Position numbers and translations under genes: made by a program. This document shows, piece by piece, positions 23,329 to 29,840 of a stretch of DNA of 29,840 bases (position 1 is its first letter; each line of letters starts with the position of its first letter). The notes below the pieces were generated by a model. That model was not told the DNA's origin. It saw nothing but the letters and a program-made list of their open reading frames with translations, and made no database searches. The stretch covers positions 1 through 29,840 of the forward strand of contig QIAR01000002.1 of NCBI GenBank assembly GCA_003225595.1. Reading direction: 5' to 3'. Source of the DNA: Acidobacteriota bacterium. Lineage in GTDB: Bacteria; Acidobacteriota; Terriglobia; Terriglobales; Acidobacteriaceae.

Positions 23329-25752
23329 TTATTGAACTCGAAGGTGAAGCTTCTCGGCGAGAGTGGTGAAGTGTTGGACCCAATTACGGGCGGCCTCATC
23401 GCCTTGTTCCGCGCGGGCACGATTCTGGCTGTAAACACCATCCATGTTCTGCGCGTACAGGTTTTCCACCTGCCAAAAATTTACCGGGAATGGCATCGAA
23501 TACGCCAGATTGACGATCGCTTCAAGTTGCTCCAGGGTACCGAGGTCGTTCGGCGAAGAGCCAAGCTCTTCTGCCTTCCGCTCCGCTCTCTTTCTGAGGA
23601 CAAACTCCAGCGTCTCGGTGTCGAGAGGGATCTGTGTGGTCGCCGCCTCCTTAAGCAGACTGTGGATCCGTTCGACATCCAGGTTATCCTTTTCGAGCGC
23701 CTCCCGAATCTGGCTGTTCAGGGCAAACTCGGCCATGAGGTGAAAGATTCGAGGCTGCGGGACTCCCATGTCCGCGAGAAAGTGCATTAGAGGCACGTGT
23801 TGTTCGTACACGCGCCGATTGGTGGTCTCAACTTCTTTCAAGGTGGACTCGAGGATCAGACTAATGATGCGGTTTTGTTCATCGCGGAAGAGCGACTTCA
23901 AGGAATAAATATTCTTGCCGAAGTCTTTGTCCAAGAGACGAATGACTTCTGGGGTGTCGGCCCTCGAAAAAGCCTCGGTGAGTTCCCTCGTGACAGCCGC
24001 ATAGGCCGGTTCGTCGACGAATTCCCGCACGCCACCAGTGACGTTGTGGCCCCCGAGATAGAGAACGCCGAATCCGAGTGTAGAAGACTCGCGCGTAATC
24101 TCAGAGGTAAACCTAGCCCGCCCCACGGCCAGCTTCATCTTCCCGGCTTCATGGCTGGTGTAATCCTGACGTTCCGCCGTGTAGCAATAAATGCGCGCTC
24201 GCTCAGGATACGATTGGAACATCGAACTGATGGCGTAGTGTGCAGCAAGTTTGGGCAGGTCGACGATTGCAGGTTTCACGAACTTCTCATAAATGAGGGC
24301 GCCGTCGCGATATTCCGGGATGTTGCTCTTAGCCTGCGCCAGTTTTTCCAAAAACGCAGCCTCGACAGATTCCTCGAAGAGTTCGTCAGCGAGATGGACC
24401 GCGCGGCCTGCATATTGGATCACTTGCGCGGTCTCGATACCTGAGAGTTCGTCAAAAAACCAGCCGCAGCTCGTATACATGAGCATGGCATGCCGCTGTA
24501 GTTCCAGAAGCTTCAGGGCTGTGACTGTCTCGGATTGATTGAGATCGCGAGCCGCATGCCGCTGAAAAAAGCGTGCGACACTTTCATCCGACCTGTCCAG
24601 AATCACATTGACGTAATCGTTCCGGGCAGCCCACGGGTCCTTCAGCAAGGACCGAGCTGCCTCTTCATACTTGGGCGCCAACGTATCCCGCAACCAATCC
24701 AGCGCCTGGCGCAAAGGGCCGCGCCATTCCTGGTTCCAGCCGGGGTGAGCGCCAGTGTTGCACCCACAATCACTCTTCCAACGCTCGACTCCATGATCAC
24801 AGCTCCAGGAGCTGTTCCGAAAAATTTCTACCTGATGCGTCGGAGGATTCTGCGCGAGGTACTCACCGTAGTTTGTCAGCTTGGCGAGTTGCTTTTCTTC
24901 GATGTAGTGCAGGGCGTAGGACAGAGCCATTTCACCCCGGTGATGGTGATGGCCATAGCTTTCGCCGTCCGTCGCAATGTGGATCAATTGCGGCCAGTCG
25001 CGTTCCACGGACGACGCTGCGAGGATTCTTTGGGCGAATTGCTCGCCGTTATTGAGTAATCCTTCAAATGCAACGGCACGCGAGATGGGTCCATCGTAGA
25101 AGAATACTGCGATTCTCCTTTTGGAGGGTAATCGCACCTCATAGGCTCTGGTCGGATCGATTCGATCTCCGCTGACATCCTTCCAGGAACGCCCGCCAAT
25201 CCGGCGTACTCGGGAAGCTTGTCGGGGCGCCAGGATTGTGAACTTGATTCCCTCCGATGCCAAAATGTCCAGTGTTTCCAAATCGACGGCGGTCTCCGGA
25301 AGCCACATACCTTCGGGCCGCCTTCCAAAACGATGCTCGAAATCGCGAATCCCCCATAGGACTTGGGTTACTCGATCGCAGTGATTGGCTAGCGGCATAA
25401 TCATGTGGTTGTAAGCCTGGGCGAGCGCGGAACCATGCCCGGAGTACGTCTTGGCGCTCTCCCGATCTCCCTCGAGAATCGCCTGGTACACTCTGGGCGC
25501 TTTGTCCTGCAGCCACGAAAGCAGGGTCGGACCGAAGTTAAAGCTGATTTTCGTGTAGTTGTTGAGGATCTTGGAGATGCGGCTGTCGGAATCCAGAATT
25601 CGCGATGCGGCGTTGGGCGCATAACATTCAGCGGTGATCCGCTCATTCCAGTCGTGGTAGGGGTAGGCTGAATCCTGATACTCCACGGATTCCAGAGAGG
25701 GATTTTCCCGTGGTGGCTGGTAAAAGTGACCGTGAATGCAGACGTATTGCAT
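23329..25752 (-). CDS. GH57 family glycoside hydrolase with DUF3536 domain
   Basis: This encodes 807 aa. GH57 enzymes act on alpha-glucans (amylases, branching enzymes, 4-alpha-glucanotransferases). The five GH57 motifs can be seen: HGHFYQPPREN (7-17), SALAQAYNHMIMPL (108-121), MWLPET (149-154) with the probable nucleophile E153, FFYDGPIS (217-224) with the probable acid/base D220, and TDGESYGHHHHRGE (261-274). The rest, with RARFTSEITRESSTLGFGVLYLGGHNVTGG in the middle and a long helical C-terminus, matches the DUF3536 region of this subfamily, whose exact reaction I do not know to be established. It lies between treZ (17-base gap) and treY (no gap), with GGAGG before its ATG, so a role in making or trimming the maltodextrins used by TreY is the best guess. 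No signal peptide: cytoplasmic. Confidence 0.88.
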   Translation of the reverse strand: MQYVCIHGHFYQPPRENPSLESVEYQDSAYPYHDWNERITAECYAPNAASRILDSDSRISKILNNYTKISFNFGPTLLSWLQDKAPRVYQAILEGDRESAKTYSGHGSALAQAYNHMIMPLANHCDRVTQVLWGIRDFEHRFGRRPEGMWLPETAVDLETLDILASEGIKFTILAPRQASRVRRIGGRSWKDVSGDRIDPTRAYEVRLPSKRRIAVFFYDGPISRAVAFEGLLNNGEQFAQRILAASSVERDWPQLIHIATDGESYGHHHHRGEMALSYALHYIEEKQLAKLTNYGEYLAQNPPTHQVEIFRNSSWSCDHGVERWKSDCGCNTGAHPGWNQEWRGPLRQALDWLRDTLAPKYEEAARSLLKDPWAARNDYVNVILDRSDESVARFFQRHAARDLNQSETVTALKLLELQRHAMLMYTSCGWFFDELSGIETAQVIQYAGRAVHLADELFEESVEAAFLEKLAQAKSNIPEYRDGALIYEKFVKPAIVDLPKLAAHYAISSMFQSYPERARIYCYTAERQDYTSHEAGKMKLAVGRARFTSEITRESSTLGFGVLYLGGHNVTGGVREFVDEPAYAAVTRELTEAFSRADTPEVIRLLDKDFGKNIYSLKSLFRDEQNRIISLILESTLKEVETTNRRVYEQHVPLMHFLADMGVPQPRIFHLMAEFALNSQIREALEKDNLDVERIHSLLKEAATTQIPLDTETLEFVLRKRAERKAEELGSSPNDLGTLEQLEAIVNLAYSMPFPVNFWQVENLYAQNMDGVYSQNRARAEQGDEAARNWVQHFTTLAEKLHLRVQ

Positions 25753-25769
25753 GACGTCCTCCGTCGGCC

Positions 25770-27677
25770 CTACCTACGACAGAAAAGACAAAATGACTTC
25801 GACTGAAGCCTGAGTTCCGCCTGGCCATCCGAGACAAGCATTTCTGAAGTTGTGCTGCCGCAACCTCCCCAGCGCTGGTCAGAGGAGTCTAGGCACTTTT
25901 CCCAACGGCCTCTCGGCATCGGAGCAGTCAGCGGAGTGTCCGCGTCACTTAGATTGAAAGCCATGAACACCTGGGAGTTACTACTCCAACGAGTGACAAG
26001 AAGGATCTTCTCTTTTTCGAAGCCCTTTACGTCCGCATTTTCTTTGCTAAGAACAGACAGGGCCGGAAGTGAACGCCGCAGCCTGATGAGTTCCTGATAG
26101 AAGTCCCGCAGATCCCGGTGCGGCTCACGCTTAGCTAAGTCGTGATTGAGTTTCGAATGCGCAAATGTGGATTCGTCCTGAGGGTCGGGCGGTTCCTGTT
26201 GCCACCCGAATGCGGCGAACTCCTCTTTCCGACCTTTGCGGACAGCCTGGATCAGGTCTGGATCGGAATGACTGGTGAAATATTGGAACGGCGCCGTTTC
26301 GCCGTATTCCTCGCCCATAAAAAGCAGAGGCACGAATGGTGACAAAACGACCAGACCAGCGCAAAGTTTCAGAGCTTCGAATGACACGAGCTTGGTCAGT
26401 CGTTCACCTAGCGTTCGATTACCGATCTGATCATGATTTTGCGCAAACACGATAAATTTGTGGGCGGGGATTTCACGGGAGCAATTGCCATGGCGTCGCT
26501 GTCGGTATTCGGAGAACTGCCCGGAATAAACGTAGCCTTCACTGAACGCCTTCACCAAGTCTTCCATCCTGCCAAAGTCCTGGTAGCAACCAGTGCGCTC
26601 GCCGGTGAGAAGAGTGTGTACGGCGTGATGAAAGTCGTCATTCCACTGCGCATCCAAACCGTAGCCGTGCGATTCTCGCGGCAACAGGAAGCGGCTGTCA
26701 TTCAGATCACTTTCCCCGATCACATAAACCTTGCGTCCAGTCCGTTTCGCGAACTCCTGCACAGCGCCGGTTAACAGCGCAAGAAATGGCTGCGCATTCC
26801 GGTCGACGATGCCGTGGATTGCGTCCAGGCGAAGAGCGTCAATGTGGAAGTCGTCAATCCAGTAAAACGCATTTTCCACGAAGAAGCGCACCACATTGTC
26901 GCTCTGTGGGCCATCGAAGTTCACCGCTGCTCCCCAAGGCATGCGATACGCGTCGGTGAAATAAGGTCCGAAGTCCGCCAGGTAGTTTCCTTCCGGCCCG
27001 AGGTGGTTGTAGACGACATCCATCACAACGGCCATATCTCGCTGATGGCATGCATCCACCAATCGCATTAGCCCTTCCGGCCCGCCATAGCTGCTCTGCA
27101 CGGCAAACGGATAAACTCCGTCATAGCCCCAGTTTCGATTCCCGGGAAATTGTGCAACCGGCATCAACTCAAGCGCCGTTATGCCCAATAATCTCAGCTC
27201 ATCCAGACGCGGCACGATGGCATCAAAAGTTCCTTCCGCCGTGAAAGTACCGACATGAAGCTCATAAACAACGTAATCCTCGAGCTTGAGACCGGACCAG
27301 TGCCCATCGTTCCAGGGGAACGTCGAGAGGTCGACTACCTGAGATGGTCCGTGTACGCCTTCTGGTTGGTACCTGGATGCGGGGTCGGGGCGTTCTTTTT
27401 GACCGTTCAGCCGGAACCGGTACAAGATTCCCGGTTCAACGTTGTCGACAACGGCTCGATGGTACCCGCGGCCCGCCCGCTCCAGAGGCACGCAGCGGTC
27501 ACCGGAGCTGACGATTTGGAGTTCAACACGCTCTGCGCCCGGCGCCCAGACGAGGAAATGGCAGCGCCCACTGCCAACGTAGGTTGCACCGAGTCTTTGT
27601 CTTTCAGTGAGGAGAAGATTTGCGGAGGTTCCACTTGAGCTGAGTTCTAGTTTGAGGGTTTCGCATCGCTCCGCCAT
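25770..27677 (-). CDS. treZ: maltooligosyltrehalose trehalohydrolase TreZ (GH13)
   Basis: From the ATG at 27675-27677 this encodes 635 aa. TreZ cuts maltooligosyltrehalose to release free trehalose. An N-terminal CBM48-like domain (about 30-115: LGATYVGSGRCHFLVWAPGAERVEL) precedes the GH13 barrel: YELHVGTFTAEGTFDAI, NWGYDGVYPFAV (the GYDGV motif marks TreZ), DVVYNHLGPEGNYL, nucleophile D285 in ALRLDAIHGI, acid/base E322 in VIGESDLND, and D416 in FAQNHDQIGNR. The chosen ATG is five bases after the treT stop (TAA ATCAC ATG); a GTG start 15 codons upstream would overlap treT and adds no conserved residues. The C-terminal domain is short. The gene is cytoplasmic and in the middle of the operon. 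Confidence 0.95.
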   Translation of the reverse strand: MAERCETLKLELSSSGTSANLLLTERQRLGATYVGSGRCHFLVWAPGAERVELQIVSSGDRCVPLERAGRGYHRAVVDNVEPGILYRFRLNGQKERPDPASRYQPEGVHGPSQVVDLSTFPWNDGHWSGLKLEDYVVYELHVGTFTAEGTFDAIVPRLDELRLLGITALELMPVAQFPGNRNWGYDGVYPFAVQSSYGGPEGLMRLVDACHQRDMAVVMDVVYNHLGPEGNYLADFGPYFTDAYRMPWGAAVNFDGPQSDNVVRFFVENAFYWIDDFHIDALRLDAIHGIVDRNAQPFLALLTGAVQEFAKRTGRKVYVIGESDLNDSRFLLPRESHGYGLDAQWNDDFHHAVHTLLTGERTGCYQDFGRMEDLVKAFSEGYVYSGQFSEYRQRRHGNCSREIPAHKFIVFAQNHDQIGNRTLGERLTKLVSFEALKLCAGLVVLSPFVPLLFMGEEYGETAPFQYFTSHSDPDLIQAVRKGRKEEFAAFGWQQEPPDPQDESTFAHSKLNHDLAKREPHRDLRDFYQELIRLRRSLPALSVLSKENADVKGFEKEKILLVTRWSSNSQVFMAFNLSDADTPLTAPMPRGRWEKCLDSSDQRWGGCGSTTSEMLVSDGQAELRLQSKSFCLFCRR

Positions 27678-27682
27678 GTGAT

Positions 27683-29071
27683 TTACGCCAACCCCAGCAG
27701 AATGCGAAACAGTAACGCCCACCGTTTGACGTTGGTCGTAATCAATAGGTTCTCTTTGACGTGCTCATGGCCATTTTTGCCAAGCTGTTTTGCGAACTCC
27801 GGATGCGTAAGCAGATATCGGATCTGATAGGCGCAGCCCTCCACGGAGTACACCAGGACACCGGTCAACTTATGAATCACCTGGGTCGGAATACCGCCGA
27901 CGGCAGCCGCGATGGTTGGTTTCGACTTCCACAGTGCTTCTGTCACTGTCAGCCCGAAGCCTTCCTTGATTGACTTCTGAAGTACCAGCGTGGAGGCGCG
28001 CTGCAGGGCATTAATTTCCAGCGCCGACCAGGGCGGCAAGTTCAGAACAATAATGTCCTGGTCATCTGCGGCTGCTTCCATCACCTCCTGCAGAACTACC
28101 GCGCCTTCGGGGTCATCACTTGCTCCGCCGCCGGCGAGCACGAGCTGACAGTCTACATAATTCCGCGCCATTTTGTACGCTTGGATCACTCCCACTGGGT
28201 CCTTAAGGCGATCGAACCGAGAAATCTGAGTAACAATCGGCCGGGAGCGGTCAATACCAAAATCGTCGCAGACTTTTTGGATATAGCTTTCGTCCAACTC
28301 TTTATTCTTTTCTGACAAGGGGTCAATGCACGGATAAAGGAGATACTGCGGAATGGCAAGCTGACGGGCAAATATTGGCGATGAAAAAATGGATGCGTCA
28401 TATTGCTCCACCATTGGACGCAGGAAGCCCCAGACGTCTGGATTGGGATTCGATAGGTCAATGTGACAGCGCCAAACCCATCTTCCAGGATGATCTTTCT
28501 TTGAACAGACGAGGGCGATAGGCTGAGGGTCGTGAATGACTATCACGTCCTCATCAAAGCTCAGGCGCTGCCGATTTTGCGCGTTGGTCGCGAGGAAAAC
28601 CTCCTGGGCTTGGCGCGACAGGTCGTACTTACCTCCGTGCAGCGCGTTGTGAAAGGCTTTGGTGATCTCAAAGAAATCATTGCCACCGGTGATTACGTCC
28701 CAGTGGGTTGCGACCTCCAACTCGGCTAACAAGGGAACGATCCGGTTCAACATCTCCGCCACACCTCCGCCAACAGCTGTGGAGTTCACCATCTTGACGG
28801 TCTTGCCCTTCAGGGCTGCCGTGAGGTACCGGATTTCGCCCAGCTCAGCCCTACCGATAATCGGTTCGTAGTCATCCAGGTTGGGGGGTGGCGGAGGCAC
28901 CGGAGGCGTTTCCGAAATGCGTGGTTTCTCGCGGCGTTCGCGCACAGGCATTGTCGTGGTCCCCGCGTCGATCGATACGACTGAAGGCGCAAGTCCGCCG
29001 CTTCCACCAACGTTTACCGAGGGAGTCTCAGCCGCAGAACCGGCCTCTCGCAGATATTGAGGTTCGTTCAT
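27683..29071 (-). CDS. treT: trehalose synthase TreT-like glycosyltransferase (GT4)
   Basis: This encodes 462 aa. TreT makes trehalose from a nucleotide-glucose and free glucose, reversibly. The catalytic part begins near residue 66 (LDDYEPIIGRAELGEIRYL); KMVNSTAVGGGVAEMLNRIVPLL (93-115) is the diagnostic TreT stretch, WRCHIDLSNPNPDVW (200-214) follows. The C-terminal Rossmann half has ISRFDRLKDP (283-292), LVLAGGG and the retaining EX7E motif E370-GFGLTVT-E378. Residues 1-65 are an unusual low-complexity tail with Gly/Ser/Ala and a run of seven prolines. An AGGAG overlaps the ATG at 29071 and an in-frame stop lies just upstream, so the true start may be internal, for example Met41. It follows the DUF5752 gene by 17 bases. 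TreT rather than another GT4 is inferred from motifs and from treZ/treY next to it. Confidence 0.87.
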   Translation of the reverse strand: MNEPQYLREAGSAAETPSVNVGGSGGLAPSVVSIDAGTTTMPVRERREKPRISETPPVPPPPPNLDDYEPIIGRAELGEIRYLTAALKGKTVKMVNSTAVGGGVAEMLNRIVPLLAELEVATHWDVITGGNDFFEITKAFHNALHGGKYDLSRQAQEVFLATNAQNRQRLSFDEDVIVIHDPQPIALVCSKKDHPGRWVWRCHIDLSNPNPDVWGFLRPMVEQYDASIFSSPIFARQLAIPQYLLYPCIDPLSEKNKELDESYIQKVCDDFGIDRSRPIVTQISRFDRLKDPVGVIQAYKMARNYVDCQLVLAGGGASDDPEGAVVLQEVMEAAADDQDIIVLNLPPWSALEINALQRASTLVLQKSIKEGFGLTVTEALWKSKPTIAAAVGGIPTQVIHKLTGVLVYSVEGCAYQIRYLLTHPEFAKQLGKNGHEHVKENLLITTNVKRWALLFRILLGLA

Positions 29072-29088
29072 CTCCTATCTACTCAAGC

Positions 29089-29772
29089 TTATCCCCTTGC
29101 ACTGTGCAGGATACGGACTAGTTGGTTGCGCACATCCTCAAGGGTCAAAGTATAAATATCAATTCGATTCAGGCTGGCCGCGACCTGGCGCAAACCAAGC
29201 TCCTTATCCAGCCAAACAGAGAAATCGTTCGAAGCCAACTTCAAGCGAAGCCTGGCTTCAATGAAATGATGATGGATCGAGTGCACCGTCACTTGCTTGA
29301 GTTGTTCGGCAAACTCACCCAGATTGTGAGCAATGAACGGCGTAGGTATTACCACGGCCTCAGAGGCACAAAAATAGAAGGGTTTCAGAGCGGCTCTGTC
29401 TCGCGAGAGCGGGTTCCACTTGAGGTAGTCTTCCACAATCCTGATGATCTGCTCCCGCAGAGACGCGATTGAAGTGAAAGTGCGCACATCGATCGCAGCC
29501 AAACGTTCCGCTAAACCCGGTTCATTGCAATCCGTGTAGGTCCAATGTGCAAAGTCGTTGGAAATACCTTCACTGATGTAATGATGTTCTTCCAACGTCT
29601 GAAACGTGTGCTGGAAGATGGACTCTTCCCGACACGAACGTAAGGCTGCGAGGAGTTCCCCAATGGTATTTGCATGCTGAGGTTCGATACGCAGCAGACG
29701 GGCCGAGGAGTTGAAATGAAACGGGAATCGTGCGGGCCGGGAAAACAGGTCGGGGATGGCGGATGTGCTCAT
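29089..29772 (-). CDS. DUF5752 family protein
   Basis: This encodes 227 aa, cytoplasmic, with no signal or membrane segment. ATG at 29772 has GAGG eight bases upstream. Recognisable stretches are FHFNSSARLLRIEPQHANTIGELLAALRSC, IFQHTFQTLEEHHYISEGISNDFAHWTY (residues about 53-80), FIEARLRLKLASNDFSVWLDKELG and LNRIDIYTLTLEDVRNQLVRIL, which I recall as the DUF5752 pattern; its members are often next to TreT-like glycosyltransferases. No catalytic motif can be named. The conserved His/Asn/Trp-rich stretch in the N-terminal half may form a binding site. As the first gene of the trehalose operon it may regulate or scaffold TreT; that is inference. Confidence 0.72.
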   Translation of the reverse strand: MSTSAIPDLFSRPARFPFHFNSSARLLRIEPQHANTIGELLAALRSCREESIFQHTFQTLEEHHYISEGISNDFAHWTYTDCNEPGLAERLAAIDVRTFTSIASLREQIIRIVEDYLKWNPLSRDRAALKPFYFCASEAVVIPTPFIAHNLGEFAEQLKQVTVHSIHHHFIEARLRLKLASNDFSVWLDKELGLRQVAASLNRIDIYTLTLEDVRNQLVRILHSARG

Positions 29773-29840
29773 GCATGCGTCCTCAATCGTGAGTATCTGA
29801 TTGGTATAATTTCCAGCGCCAGTTAGAAAGCACGCAGGCT

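Noticed and set aside
23797..24444. Plus-strand open frame of 215 codons inside the GH57 gene
   Set aside because: Antisense shadow of a conserved protein-coding region, no ribosome-binding site and no domain.
29802..29810. Extended -10 box TGGTATAAT on the plus strand at the right edge
   Set aside because: Good match, but no -35 at proper spacing and no plus-strand gene visible before the window ends; it may be chance in the treT operon upstream region.

Overview
This window reads as a chromosomal segment from a member of the Acidobacteriota, probably a soil lineage related to Koribacter or Terriglobus. The basis is an acidobacterial-type VWFA-related secreted protein, a Ser/Thr kinase-TPR receptor opening with the family's usual VGQTISHYRV start, a DUF1326 exported protein, a tiny MKNPIEVLR coiled-coil ORF, moderately high GC and many GTG starts. 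The genus is inference. No rRNA, tRNA, CRISPR array, IS element or phage gene was seen.

Left part (1-10.0 kb). A truncated cobalamin adenosyltransferase (minus strand) sits at the edge, followed by two small exported proteins (DUF4440-like and DUF5666-like, plus strand) and a 54-aa coiled-coil ORF. Next comes a broken-up version of the widespread ribosome/NAD housekeeping cluster, all on the minus strand: rplU, rpmA, obgE, nadD, rsfS, rlmH. It is interrupted by a plus-strand hybrid histidine kinase carrying receiver and PilZ domains (between obgE and nadD) and by a minus-strand methyltransferase (between rsfS and rlmH). Gene borders here carry short heptanucleotide-period repeats. A promoter upstream of rplU, a terminator after rpmA and a candidate obgE promoter suggest that rplU-rpmA and obgE are separate transcripts.

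Middle part (10.0-20.5 kb). A VWA-domain secreted protein (minus) is followed by a plus-strand operon for a Tat-exported molybdenum hydroxylase of the PaoABC/YagTSR type: a 2Fe-2S subunit with twin-arginine signal, a Mo-cofactor subunit with an unusual inserted helical segment, an FAD subunit, and a coupled 77-aa Cys-rich ORF. Then come a large transmembrane Ser/Thr kinase with TPR repeats (minus) and two exported proteins of unknown function (plus).

Right part (20.45-29.8 kb). Five tightly packed minus-strand genes make a trehalose/alpha-glucan operon: DUF5752 protein, TreT-like GT4 trehalose synthase, TreZ, a GH57 (DUF3536) enzyme of unknown reaction, and TreY. TreY/TreZ release trehalose from the ends of maltodextrins. 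TreT would make or break trehalose with a nucleotide sugar. The GH57 enzyme occupies the slot where a TreX-type debranching enzyme might be expected. This operon and the modified Mo-hydroxylase operon are the parts most worth following up.
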